From Pseudomonadota bacterium (GTDB taxonomy: Bacteria; Pseudomonadota; Gammaproteobacteria; Burkholderiales; Burkholderiaceae_C): DNA of 64,000 bases. The notes under the pieces were generated by a model. It ran no database searches. It had not been told where the DNA came from and was given only the letters and a program-made list of their open reading frames with translations. Location: NCBI GenBank assembly GCA_021799355.1, contig JAJZAQ010000008.1, positions 16,721-80,720 on the forward strand, written 5' to 3'. Positions within the stretch are counted from its first letter, which is position 1, and every line of letters begins with the position of its first letter. Position numbers and translations under genes: made by a program. Shown here in pieces: positions 49,478 to 58,109 of the stretch.

Positions 49478-51760
49478 ATGTTGCCCTCCGAAATTTTCCA
49501 GTCCTGCATCGACGATGCCATCCAGCGTTCGGATGCGCTGATGCGCTCCGTGGTGCGTCAGGTGATCGAGGCGCTGGAACAGCAGGCAGAAACCGCGAGC
49601 AGCGGACGAGACCGGCAGCAGTTTGCCGACCTCAGCCATGCGCTGCGCCAGAACGAGGGCAAGCTGATCCAAGCCTTCGTCGAGCGCTTCCATGCCGTGC
49701 TCGACGAGGAAATCCGTGGCAAAAAGCCGGTCGCGCCGCAGGAGCTGCAACTCGAAGCCCTCAGCCTGGTGGACGAAGCCGAGCTGGAGGAAGGTGTCGA
49801 AGTGTCGCGGCTGACGCATCTGCTCGAAGCCGAGGCGCAGTGGGAGGTGCGCGATCTGGGCGCCCGGCTCGACAGCCTGCGCGCCGGGGACAGCGCCGCA
49901 CCGCAGCCCAACCCGCTGCGGCCCGAAGTGTTCAGCAAATCGCTGCACCACGCGCTGGGGGTGGTCGAACTCGGCGCCGAGGAACGGCTCGGGCTGCTAC
50001 GCGCCTTCGGCAAAGGCATGTCGGCAGCGCTCAAAGACACTTACGCGCTGTACAACAAGCGGCTGGCCGAGCTGCACGTCGAGCCGGCGCAATACCGCCA
50101 GCGGGCGCAGCGCCCGCTGGTCGCCGGCAGCAAAGAGGCCGCCGCCGGCGAACTCAGTCTGGAGGCGCTGCAGCAATTGCTCGCCGGCCGTGCCGACGGC
50201 GCCGCGGGCGAGGCGGCGGCAGCAGGCGGGGCGGCGGCGCCGTCGGGCTTCGCCTCGTCGTCGCTGTTCGGCCAGACCTTCAGCCTGAACCCGCAGCTGC
50301 GCGACGCTCTGGACCGGCTGCTGCTGACCGACCGGCTGGGTTTGCGCGAGGTCAATTGGCGCGAACAGCCCGGCAGCGCCCCGGCAGCAGTCAACCTCAT
50401 CGAACAGCACCGGCAGGCACTGTACGAAGTCGCCAGCCGGCCGCTGGAACGGCTGACCATCGACGTCGTCTCGCTGCTGTTCGACCACATTCTGGCCGAC
50501 CCAAAACTTTTGCCTGCGGTCAAGGCGCAACTGGCCCGGCTGCAAATCCCGGTGCTGCGCCTGGGGCTGCGTGACGCCAGTCTGTTCAGCTCGCGCAACC
50601 ATCCGGCGCGCAAGCTGCTCAACCGCGTGGCCGAATACAGCGCCGGATTCAGCAGCGTGGACGAGCCGGCGGCGCAGCGCTTTCTGCCGTTCCTGTCGCG
50701 CATGGTCGAAGCCATCGTCAACGCGGAGGAAGACGACAGCACGGTGTTCGAGCACCAGCTCGGCGACCTGCAGCGGCATATCGCCGAGAGCGCGGCGGCT
50801 GTCGAGCAGCAGCAGGCCGAGGCCGTCGACGCGCTACGCCGCGCCGAATTCCGCAGTCTGCTGCACGGCGCGCTCTACCGGCATTTGCACAGCGTGTTCG
50901 CGCGGCTGCACACCCACCCGCAGTTGCGCGACTTCATGCTGGAGAACTGGTCCACGGTGCTCGCCGAGTCGGTGTTGCGTTTCGGCGAGGATGCGCCCGA
51001 TACCCAGACCTACAAGCAGACGGCCAGCGATCTGATCTGGAGTGTGCAGCCCAAGACCGTCGATGCCGACCGCAAGGCGCTGCTCAAGCTGCTGCCCACG
51101 CTGGTGCAACGGCTCGGTCAGGGACTGGACCTGATTTCGCTGGCGGACAGCAAGCGCCAGGAATTCCTCACCTGGCTGATGGATGCGCAGGCGCAGGCCA
51201 TCCGCGGCCAGGGCGAGGCGCAGCAGGCGGTGTCGCGCGATGACGCGTTGCTGCTGCAGCGGGAGTGGTCGCGGCTGCTGCACCCGCAACCCAGCGCCGC
51301 GACCTCCAGCGCCATGCCCGAGGCGCTGGTACGCAACGAGGAAAAACTCACCAGCGGCCTGATCGAAGCCAGCGATGTTCCCACGGAAACACAGCCGCAG
51401 ACACCGGGGACGGCGTCTGCGGCCACCGCCGACACGACAGCGGCAGACGGTGCACTGCTGTCGCCCGCAGAAGTCGCCGGACTGATTGCCTCGCTGGACA
51501 TCGGCACCTGGGTGCAGTTGCAAATCCAGGGCCGCACCGCGCGGGCACAGCTCACCTGGCGCAGCCCGCAGGGTTTGTTCTACATGTTCTCCAGCAAGGT
51601 CGGCGGCCGCGCCCATTCGATGACGCGGCGGGCGCTGGAGCGCATGGCCGCGCAGGGCCTGATCCTGCCGCTGGAGGCGCAGGGCTTGATGGACCGGGCG
51701 ATGCAGGGCGTGGCCGAGCAGTTGCGCGAACGCCAGTCCGGGCAGACGCCGCCGGCCTGA
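49478..51760 (+). CDS. DUF1631 family protein
   Basis: 760 residues from ATG 49478. Largely helical, starting MLPSEIFQSCIDDAIQRSDA, with central conserved parts (LSLNPQLRD-like TFSLNPQLRDALDRLLLTDR, DVVSLLFDHILADPKLLPAV, LFSSRNHPARKLLNRVAEYS). The small beta domain at the C-terminus (LASLDIGTWVQLQIQGRTAR, FYMFSSKVGGRAHSMTRRAL) resembles PilZ-like folds. It is found mainly in beta/gammaproteobacteria, often misnamed thymidine phosphorylase. Function unknown; a role in cyclic-di-GMP signalling is a guess. Confidence 0.85.
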   Translation: MLPSEIFQSCIDDAIQRSDALMRSVVRQVIEALEQQAETASSGRDRQQFADLSHALRQNEGKLIQAFVERFHAVLDEEIRGKKPVAPQELQLEALSLVDEAELEEGVEVSRLTHLLEAEAQWEVRDLGARLDSLRAGDSAAPQPNPLRPEVFSKSLHHALGVVELGAEERLGLLRAFGKGMSAALKDTYALYNKRLAELHVEPAQYRQRAQRPLVAGSKEAAAGELSLEALQQLLAGRADGAAGEAAAAGGAAAPSGFASSSLFGQTFSLNPQLRDALDRLLLTDRLGLREVNWREQPGSAPAAVNLIEQHRQALYEVASRPLERLTIDVVSLLFDHILADPKLLPAVKAQLARLQIPVLRLGLRDASLFSSRNHPARKLLNRVAEYSAGFSSVDEPAAQRFLPFLSRMVEAIVNAEEDDSTVFEHQLGDLQRHIAESAAAVEQQQAEAVDALRRAEFRSLLHGALYRHLHSVFARLHTHPQLRDFMLENWSTVLAESVLRFGEDAPDTQTYKQTASDLIWSVQPKTVDADRKALLKLLPTLVQRLGQGLDLISLADSKRQEFLTWLMDAQAQAIRGQGEAQQAVSRDDALLLQREWSRLLHPQPSAATSSAMPEALVRNEEKLTSGLIEASDVPTETQPQTPGTASAATADTTAADGALLSPAEVAGLIASLDIGTWVQLQIQGRTARAQLTWRSPQGLFYMFSSKVGGRAHSMTRRALERMAAQGLILPLEAQGLMDRAMQGVAEQLRERQSGQTPPA

Positions 51761-51766
51761 CTGTCG

Positions 51767-51795
51767 AGCGCCGCCTGCACGTCGGCGCTTTTTGC
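51767..51795 (+). terminator. Rho-independent terminator after the DUF1631 gene
   Basis: 7-bp stem AGCGCCG / CGGCGCT with a 9-base loop followed by a T run, 7 bases after the stop codon. Confidence 0.85.
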
Positions 51796-51835
51796 TGCAC
51801 TCCTTACGGCTTGAAACACCGCCCGGCAGACGCCT

Positions 51836-51850
51836 GCGATATATTTTCGC
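51836..51850. promoter_or_regulatory. Candidate ModE-type operator before the Mo/W transporter
   Basis: GCGATATATTTTCGC, an inverted repeat GCGA / TCGC around a TATA-rich centre, 49 bases upstream of the start of the metal-binding protein gene. It resembles the CG-TATATA half sites of ModE boxes, and a ModE-like gene is present downstream. Binding is inferred. Confidence 0.45.
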
Positions 51851-51898
51851 AAACACGTCGCGGCGCTGCCGCTTCAACCCGTTCAAGGAGTGCCCTGC

Positions 51899-52837
51899 AT
51901 GCAACGCCGTACCCTGTTGTCGTATTCGCTCGCTGCGGCCGTGCCGCTGGTTGCGCTGACCGTTTGCACCGCGCCGGTGCAGGCGGCGCAACCCGTGCTC
52001 AATGTCGCCTACGCCGGGGTCATGGGCCCGGTCATGGACAAGGCGCTCGGCCCGGCGATCGCCAAACAGGAACACGTGCAGTACGAAGGCCAGGGCGCCG
52101 GCGCCTACGGCCTGGCGCGGCTGATCGCGTCCAAACAAATCAATCCGGACGTGTTCATTTCCATCACCCCCGGGCCGATCCGCGTGCTGCAAAAAGCCGG
52201 GCTGGTGAGCACTGCCGTGCCCATTGCCAGCACGGAAATGGTCATCGCCTACAGCCCGCAAAGCCCGTTCGCCAAAGACTTCGAGGCCGCGGCCAAGGGT
52301 GGCGAGCCGTGGTATGCGGTGCTGGAAAAGCCGGGAATGAAGTTTGGCCGGACCGACCCGGCTGTCGACCCGCAGGGACGCAACATCATTTTCACCATGC
52401 TGCTGGCGGAGAAGTTTTACAAGCAGCCCGGACTGATGCAAAAAATCCTCGGGCCGATCGAGAATCCGCAGCAGATTTTCACCGAACCGTCGCTGCTGGC
52501 GCGCCTGCAGTCCGGGCAGATCGATGCGTCGTCGGGCTATCTGTGCGCGGCGATTTCGCACCACCTGCCCTACGTCACACTGCCGCCGCAAATCAACCTC
52601 AGCGACCCGGCGATGGTGAAGACGTATTACGACAAGGTGCACTTCAGCATCAAGCTGCCCAACGGCAAGACCGACACCCTGTCCACCCAGCCGCTGGTGT
52701 TCTACGCCGCCGTGCTGAAAAACGCCCCCAATCCGAAGGCTGGTGAGGCCTTCGTCCAGCTCATGACCAGCGCCCAGGGACAATCGATGTTCAAGGACAT
52801 GGGCTACGGCCCGCCGGTGGGCGCGGCGCTGCAGTGA
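51899..52837 (+). CDS. Periplasmic molybdate/tungstate-binding protein of ABC transporter
   Basis: 312 residues from ATG 51899 with AGGAG about 8 bases upstream. Signal peptide (LLSYSLAAAVPLVALTVC, ending PVQAA). The mature protein has the oxyanion-binding pattern of the WtpA/ModA group: VAYAGVMGPVMDKALGPAIA, YEGQGAGAYGLARLIASKQI, a PDVFISITPG strand and LARLQSGQIDASSGYLCAAI. The longer length and GAGAYGL motif are closer to tungstate/molybdate WtpA than to E. coli ModA (257 residues). It is the first gene of a three-gene operon. Confidence 0.82.
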   Translation: MQRRTLLSYSLAAAVPLVALTVCTAPVQAAQPVLNVAYAGVMGPVMDKALGPAIAKQEHVQYEGQGAGAYGLARLIASKQINPDVFISITPGPIRVLQKAGLVSTAVPIASTEMVIAYSPQSPFAKDFEAAAKGGEPWYAVLEKPGMKFGRTDPAVDPQGRNIIFTMLLAEKFYKQPGLMQKILGPIENPQQIFTEPSLLARLQSGQIDASSGYLCAAISHHLPYVTLPPQINLSDPAMVKTYYDKVHFSIKLPNGKTDTLSTQPLVFYAAVLKNAPNPKAGEAFVQLMTSAQGQSMFKDMGYGPPVGAALQ

Positions 52838-52878
52838 AGTGAACACAGCCGACACCGCAGCACACGGCAGCCACGCAC

Positions 52879-53712
52879 ATGGCCTGGTCCGCAGTTGACA
52901 CCGTGCCGACCGCCGGCGCCACAGCCCCCCAGCGCCGCGACCGGCAAACCCGGCGTGCCTGGCTGCTGGCGCTGGCCGGGCTGTCTGGCCTGGGGTTTCT
53001 GTCGCTGCCGTTCGTCGGGCTGTTCATCAGCACGCCGTGGACGCAGCTGCAGCTGCAGGCGGGGGACGTCGATTCGCTCAAGGTCTCGCTGCTCTACACC
53101 GTGGAGGCGCTGCTCATCGTCGTGGCGTTCGGCACACCGGTGGCGTGGTGGCTGGCGCGGCATACGTTTCGCGGCAAACTCCTCGTCGAGCTGTTGGTGC
53201 TGTTGCCGCTGCTCACCCCGCCGCTGGCGATGGGCCTGTTGCTGAGCATGAGCTACGGTCCGTACAGCTGGCTGGGCCAGCCGCTGGGCCGGCTCGGGTT
53301 GAGCCTGACCAATACCCCCGCAGCATTTCTGCTGGCGCAGATCTACGGCAGCGCGCCGTACTTCATCGTCGCGGCGCGCTCGGCGTTCGAGGGCGTGCCG
53401 CGCGAGCTGGAGCTGATCTCGCTCACCCTCGGGCAGTCGCCCTGGCGCACCTTCTGGCGCGTCACCGTACCGCTGGCCGGGCTGGGACTGGGCGCGGGAG
53501 TGGCGCTGGCCTGGGTGCGGGCGCTGGGCGAGTTCGGCATCGTGCTCATCGTGGCGTATTACCCGCAGGGCATTCCGGTGAAGCTGTGGGTCAATCTGCA
53601 GGACACCGGCCTGCCCGCGGTGTATCCACTGCTGTGGCTGTTTTTCGTCATCGGCCTGCCGCTGCCGCTGATTCTGGGTGCGCTGTCGCGGCGTAAACAG
53701 GACCGGCGCTGA
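52879..53712 (+). CDS. ABC transporter permease, molybdate/tungstate type
   Basis: 277 residues. Six hydrophobic helices and the binding-protein-dependent permease motif (ISLTLGQSPWRTFWRVTVPL with EEA-like loop AGLGLGAG, then ALAWVRALGEFGIVLIVAYY). ALGEFG is typical of ModB/WtpB/CysT permeases. It ends in a basic tail KQDRR, 2 bases before the ATPase gene. Confidence 0.85.
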   Translation: MAWSAVDTVPTAGATAPQRRDRQTRRAWLLALAGLSGLGFLSLPFVGLFISTPWTQLQLQAGDVDSLKVSLLYTVEALLIVVAFGTPVAWWLARHTFRGKLLVELLVLLPLLTPPLAMGLLLSMSYGPYSWLGQPLGRLGLSLTNTPAAFLLAQIYGSAPYFIVAARSAFEGVPRELELISLTLGQSPWRTFWRVTVPLAGLGLGAGVALAWVRALGEFGIVLIVAYYPQGIPVKLWVNLQDTGLPAVYPLLWLFFVIGLPLPLILGALSRRKQDRR

Positions 53713-53714
53713 CC

Positions 53715-54767
53715 ATGGGACAACAGGTTCGACTTTCGCTGCGCGAGCCCATCGCGCTGGACGTGGACTTCCAGGTGCAGGGCTTCACCGCGCTGCTGGG
53801 CGCTAGCGGCGAGGGCAAATCCACGCTGATCAAGGCACTGGCCGGACTGGTGCCCAGCGCGGGTGAACCCTTCGGCGACCTGCCGCCGCAGCGTCGCCCC
53901 ATCGGCTACCTGCCGCAGGGCTATGCGCTGTTTCCACACCTGCGCGCCTGGGAAAACGTGGCCTACGCCTTTGGCGGCGCGCTCAAGGCACACCGGCAGC
54001 AGGCCGTCTCGCTGCTCGATTCGGTCGGCCTGGCGGCACAGGCCGATCTGCGCCCGGCGCAGCTCTCCGGCGGGCAGCAGCAGCGCGTGGCGCTGGCCCG
54101 CGCCCTGGCGCGCTCGCCGCAGTTGCTGCTGCTCGACGAGCCGACCTCGGCGCTGGACGTCAACACCCGCGACGACATCATGGCCGAGTTGGTGTCGCGC
54201 ATGCATCAACTGGGCATTCCGGCGCTGGCGGCGACGCACGACGCCGGGCTGGCGGCGATGTCCGACTGGGTGGTGGTACTCGCCGGCCGGCGCATCGTGC
54301 AGCAGGGCCCGCCGCGCGAGGTGTTCGCCCGCCCGGCCAGCGTGGCGGCGGCTGCGCTGCTGGGGGTGCGCAACCGCTTCACCGCCACGGTGCTGCGCCA
54401 TGTCCCCGAACAGGGCTACACCGAACTGCATTGGGAGGAAGCGGCCACGGCGCTGCGTGTACCGCTGCAGCCGGCGACGGCGCCGGGCTGGGCCGTGGGA
54501 TCGACGCTCGACTGGGCAGTATCGCCCGACGACGTGCGCCTGCCGCCGCTGAAGACCGACCGCGCCGACGATGCGGAAAACCCCATTGCAGGGACGATCG
54601 AGCACATCATCGTGCAGGAGGCCAGCGCCACCGCGGCGCTGCGCTGCGGAGGCGCGCGGCTGTGGCTGCGCGCGCCGCTGCGGCTGATCGCGCATCACGG
54701 CCTGCGCGTGGGCTCGGCGGTGACGGTGCACGCGCGCGCGACGCAGGTGCAGTGCTGGCCGCGCTGA
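53715..54767 (+). CDS. ABC transporter ATPase, molybdate/tungstate type
   Basis: 350 residues. Walker A LLGASGEGKSTL (residues 29-40), Q-loop YLPQGYALFPHLRAWENV, ABC signature QLSGGQQQRVALARAL, Walker B LLLLDEPTSALD, H-loop ATHD. A C-terminal extension (about 225-350) with TATVLRHVPEQGYTEL and AVSPDDVRL is a TOBE-type regulatory domain, which in ModC proteins senses the oxyanion. It energises import with the two genes upstream. Confidence 0.88.
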   Translation: MGQQVRLSLREPIALDVDFQVQGFTALLGASGEGKSTLIKALAGLVPSAGEPFGDLPPQRRPIGYLPQGYALFPHLRAWENVAYAFGGALKAHRQQAVSLLDSVGLAAQADLRPAQLSGGQQQRVALARALARSPQLLLLDEPTSALDVNTRDDIMAELVSRMHQLGIPALAATHDAGLAAMSDWVVVLAGRRIVQQGPPREVFARPASVAAAALLGVRNRFTATVLRHVPEQGYTELHWEEAATALRVPLQPATAPGWAVGSTLDWAVSPDDVRLPPLKTDRADDAENPIAGTIEHIIVQEASATAALRCGGARLWLRAPLRLIAHHGLRVGSAVTVHARATQVQCWPR

Positions 54768-54859
54768 GAAGCACGGGGTACACCCAGCGACCCGCCCCAT
54801 GCGGCAGCGGCGCGCCGGGAAACATCAGCGCGTGTGTCACGCGCGTGGATGGGCGCGGC

Positions 54860-55234
54860 TCAGTCGTGCAGCAGTTTTTCCAGCGTTTCCAGGTCGGCCT
54901 GGATGGCGCGCAGCGCCTTGCGCTCCATGCGGCGGTAGATCGACAGCACCTCCCGCCCCAGCGGGGTGAGCTGCGCGCCGCCGCCGCCGGCCCCACCCTT
55001 GGAGGCCTCGACCAACGGCTGTTTGTACGCCTGGTTGACGCTGTGGATCAGCAGCCAGGCGCGGCGGTAACTCATGTCCAGCTCGCGCCCGGCGGCAGAA
55101 ATCGACCCGGTGCGCTCCAGCGCTTCGAGCAGCGCGGCCTTGCCCGGCCCGATCGCCGTTCCCTGCTTGATCTGCAGCCGCACCCGCGGCTGGCTGCGCG
55201 GGGGAGAAGATGGGGAAGTGCTGTTCTCATCCAT
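54860..55234 (-). CDS. ModE-like transcriptional regulator, DNA-binding domain only
   Basis: 124 residues from ATG 55234. The HTH AALLEALERTGSISAAGREL, then MSYRRAWLLIHSVNQAYKQP and LVEASKGGAGGGGAQLTPLG, is the ModE N-terminal domain. The C-terminal molybdate-binding (Mop) domains are absent. Such short versions still repress Mo/W uptake or enzyme genes, possibly sensing metal by other means. It is convergent with the transporter operon. Confidence 0.85.
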   Translation of the reverse strand: MDENSTSPSSPPRSQPRVRLQIKQGTAIGPGKAALLEALERTGSISAAGRELDMSYRRAWLLIHSVNQAYKQPLVEASKGGAGGGGAQLTPLGREVLSIYRRMERKALRAIQADLETLEKLLHD

Positions 55235-55279
55235 AGCCGATAGCGTAGCGCGTCGGCGCGGCAAGGGGTTGACGTTGCG

Positions 55280-56176
55280 CTACTGCCGCGCGCGCAGCGC
55301 GTCCAGCCCAGGCGGCACCGCCGTCAGCACCTGCACCACGTCCAGGCCGTAGCGCTCGCCCATGCCGAGTTCGACCTGCAGCGGCAGACCGTCGCTGTGC
55401 CGTAGCCAGATGCGCAGCGTGGCGCTGCTCTGCTCGCTTTGCGCATCGAGCAGCGTGCAGGCGACGTTTTCGCCCTGCCACGCCAGCTGCACACGCTGCG
55501 GCACGATGTGCGCCGTCTGCACCTTGTCGTTGATCAGCAGCGCGACGGTGAACGGTTTGACCGGCAGCGGTCGCTGCAGGTAGCCCCAGGCCAGTGTCAG
55601 CGGATCGGTCAGCCCGGCAGGTGCGGGCCGACTGGGCGACAGCGCCGCCGACGCCTGCTGCTGGCCGGTTTGCACCACCATCTGCCCGCCAGTGATGTGC
55701 ATCCACGTCGTCGGGCCGTCGCCCTTGCGGTTGCTGGCCTGCAGCAACTCCGGCTGGCCGTTGCGCACCTCGCCGCCTGCCGTGCGCACCCAGTGCAGCC
55801 GGCGCAGCAACACCGCCAGCGCGCCGCGCGGCGTGAGCGTGCTATCGATGCGGTAAGCGCCGGTGCCATCGGCTGGCCAGGTCAGCGTGTCCTGCGCCGT
55901 GGCCACGCCCTCGCTCCCGCCCAGCCCGCCGAGTAGCACCAGCAGCTGCGCGCCGCGATCGTCGCTGCCCTTACCGTCGGCCTGCAGATGCACGCTCCAC
56001 TGCGCCTGCAGCGTCACCGTGGCCGGCGGCTGCGCCGGCACGGCGCGCGGCAAGGCCAGCAGCGCCACGGCCAGGCCGGCGCCAAGCCGGCGCAGCACGT
56101 CCCGCCGCGTCGCGCGCAGCTGCCGGCGGCCTGCCGCCCAAGGCAACAAAACGGATGTCATGTTGATGCAACGCAT
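55280..56176 (-). CDS. DUF3108 family exported protein
   Basis: 298 residues from ATG 56176; an ATG 5 codons later (56161) is equally possible. N-terminal basic and hydrophobic export signal (RRDVLRRLGAGLAVALLALP, ending RAVPAQ). The mature part is beta-rich with YRIDSTLTPRGALAVLLRRL, TVALLINDKVQTAHIVPQRV and WLRHSDGLPLQVELGMGERY, which fits DUF3108. Envelope location likely; function unknown. Confidence 0.75.
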   Translation of the reverse strand: MRCINMTSVLLPWAAGRRQLRATRRDVLRRLGAGLAVALLALPRAVPAQPPATVTLQAQWSVHLQADGKGSDDRGAQLLVLLGGLGGSEGVATAQDTLTWPADGTGAYRIDSTLTPRGALAVLLRRLHWVRTAGGEVRNGQPELLQASNRKGDGPTTWMHITGGQMVVQTGQQQASAALSPSRPAPAGLTDPLTLAWGYLQRPLPVKPFTVALLINDKVQTAHIVPQRVQLAWQGENVACTLLDAQSEQSSATLRIWLRHSDGLPLQVELGMGERYGLDVVQVLTAVPPGLDALRARQ

Positions 56177-56316
56177 CGCCCCGCCGGTCGCCGACAGCAG
56201 CGACAGGGATTTGTTATCTATTTTTTATGTCGATTTTATAAAAATCAATCGTTTTACTTATTTATGACCGCTGCCTAGCATACGGCATCTGCTCGTCCAA
56301 CTGTGATCGATTCGTC

Positions 56317-57456
56317 ATGTCGTCGTGGAAACCTCTCAGCCATTTGCCCGCACCGGTCGAACTGGTGCGTCAGTTCACCCCCAACTGGTTCACCGTGAAT
56401 ATGGGCACGGGAATCACGTTCTTGCTCCTGGCGCAGTTCCCCGCGCACATCGACGGCCTGCACCGCCTGGCGCACGGCCTGTTCCTCGCCGATGCGGTGA
56501 TTTTCGTGCTGTTTTCCGCCTTGTTCGCGGCGCGCTGGGTGTTTTTCACCCGGCACGCGCTGCCGCTGCTCAACCATCCGGTGCAGTCGATGTTCCTCGG
56601 TGCGCTGCCGATGGCGCTGATCCCGCTGGTCAACGGTCTGGTGCTGTTCTACCCGGCTGACCCGCTGGCGGCGCAGGCGGCGGTGCAGCTATGGTGGCTC
56701 GATGTCGGCCTGTCGCTGCTCACCGGCTGGCTGGTGCCGTGGTACCAGTTCACCACCCAGGATCACTCGCTGGACCGCATGACAGGTGTGTGGCTGCTGC
56801 CGGTGGTACCTGCGGAAGTCGCGGCGTCGAGCGCTGGCTTCCTCGCCCAGCACCTGCCCGCAGCGCAGGCGCAGACGCTGGTGGTCGCCGGCTACGCCCT
56901 GTGGGGGATGTCGGTGCCCATCGCGTTGGGCATCCTCGCCGTGCTCTACCTGCGCCTGGCGCTGCACAAGCTGCCGCCGAAGGAACTGGGCGTGTCCACC
57001 TGGCTGAGCCTGGGGCCGATCGGCACCGGCGCCTTCGCCCTGCTCACTCTGGGCGCGGCGGCACCGCAGGCATTCGCCGCCACGGTGATGGCGCCGGTGG
57101 CGGCCGTGGCCGCGCCGCTGGGAGTGATCGGCGCGCTGGTGCTGTGGGGGCTGGGGCTGTGGTGGCTGGTGACCGCCGTCGCGCTGACGGCCATTCAGGT
57201 GCGCCGCGGGCTGCCGTTCAACCTCGGCTGGTGGGGCTTCACCTTTCCGCTGGGGGTTTACGCCGCGGCCACGCTGACGCTGGGGGTGCGCACCGGCATG
57301 CCGTTTTTCACCGCCTTCGCCGCCATGCTCATCGTTGCCCTCAGCGGCGCCTGGCTGGTGGTGGCGGTGCGCAGCGCCCACGGCCTATGGCACGGCCACC
57401 TAGTGCACGCGCCGTGCCTGAGCTGCAAGCCGGCGCTGGCAGCCAAGGGTGAATGA
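56317..57456 (+). CDS. TDT family (SLAC1/TehA/Ssu1-like) transporter
   Basis: 379 residues with about ten transmembrane helices. FTPNWFTVNMGTGITFLLLA and FFTRHALPLLNHPVQSMFLG carry the GTG and HP motifs of the TDT/SLAC1 anion channel family; the Ssu1 sulfite efflux pumps belong here. A Cys pair near the end (HAPCLSCKPA) is unusual. The upstream 140 bases (56177-56316) are strongly AT-rich, probably the promoter region. In a sulfur-oxidising host sulfite export would be plausible, but the substrate is not proven. Confidence 0.8.
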   Translation: MSSWKPLSHLPAPVELVRQFTPNWFTVNMGTGITFLLLAQFPAHIDGLHRLAHGLFLADAVIFVLFSALFAARWVFFTRHALPLLNHPVQSMFLGALPMALIPLVNGLVLFYPADPLAAQAAVQLWWLDVGLSLLTGWLVPWYQFTTQDHSLDRMTGVWLLPVVPAEVAASSAGFLAQHLPAAQAQTLVVAGYALWGMSVPIALGILAVLYLRLALHKLPPKELGVSTWLSLGPIGTGAFALLTLGAAAPQAFAATVMAPVAAVAAPLGVIGALVLWGLGLWWLVTAVALTAIQVRRGLPFNLGWWGFTFPLGVYAAATLTLGVRTGMPFFTAFAAMLIVALSGAWLVVAVRSAHGLWHGHLVHAPCLSCKPALAAKGE

Positions 57457-57462
57457 CGGGGC

Positions 57463-58095
57463 TCAGTCGAGCAGATCGAAACCGAGCTGTTCGACCTGGA
57501 TGAATTCACGGGTAAAGGCGGCGACTGCGCGGTAGAAGCGTGCCTGGCGGTCGCCGTCGATGGCGTCGCACATCGCCGCTACCCACGGCTGGATGTGGCG
57601 CTGGAACATGTCGCGCTGGCGGGTGAGCGTGCACACGGCGGGGTCGTCGCCAGCGATGAGGTAGCGCATGGTCTCGGCGAGCACGGCGACATGATCCTCG
57701 CTTTCGCCCAGATCGATCCGCCGCGCCAGGCCGATGCGCTGCAGGTCGCCGCGTAGCGCCGCCAGCGGTTTGTCGTGCAGCGCCCCGGCGAGATAGAACG
57801 AGCCGTAGACATACACCGCCGGCCGCCCCGGACCGCCGAACAGCGCCTCGAATTCGTCGCGCACGTCGTCGGCAAGCGCCTGCGCCGCGGCCTGACGCAG
57901 GCGGTTCCACGCCGCAGACAGCGCAGCCGACGGCGCCTCGTCCTGCGGCGGCAGCGCGGCCAGCTGCCGCAGCGTGTCTGCGCCGGGCGGGGCGATGAAC
58001 AGCAGCGCCAGCAGCCCCCACAGTTCGGCGCGGGCGGCGTCTTCGTCGCTGCCGGGGGCGGCCAGGGTCAAACGGGTCGGCGCGGTGGCGGACAT
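57463..58095 (-). CDS. TorD/DmsD-family molybdoenzyme chaperone
   Basis: 210 residues from ATG 58095. Helical protein with AELWGLLALLFIAPPGADTL, DEFEALFGGPGRPAVYVYGS and LAETMRYLIAGDD, the TorD/NarJ-like pattern. Last gene of the formate dehydrogenase accessory operon. It should hold and proofread the catalytic subunit before Tat export. Confidence 0.82.
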   Translation of the reverse strand: MSATAPTRLTLAAPGSDEDAARAELWGLLALLFIAPPGADTLRQLAALPPQDEAPSAALSAAWNRLRQAAAQALADDVRDEFEALFGGPGRPAVYVYGSFYLAGALHDKPLAALRGDLQRIGLARRIDLGESEDHVAVLAETMRYLIAGDDPAVCTLTRQRDMFQRHIQPWVAAMCDAIDGDRQARFYRAVAAFTREFIQVEQLGFDLLD

Positions 58096-58109
58096 GGCAT
58101 GCGGCCCGG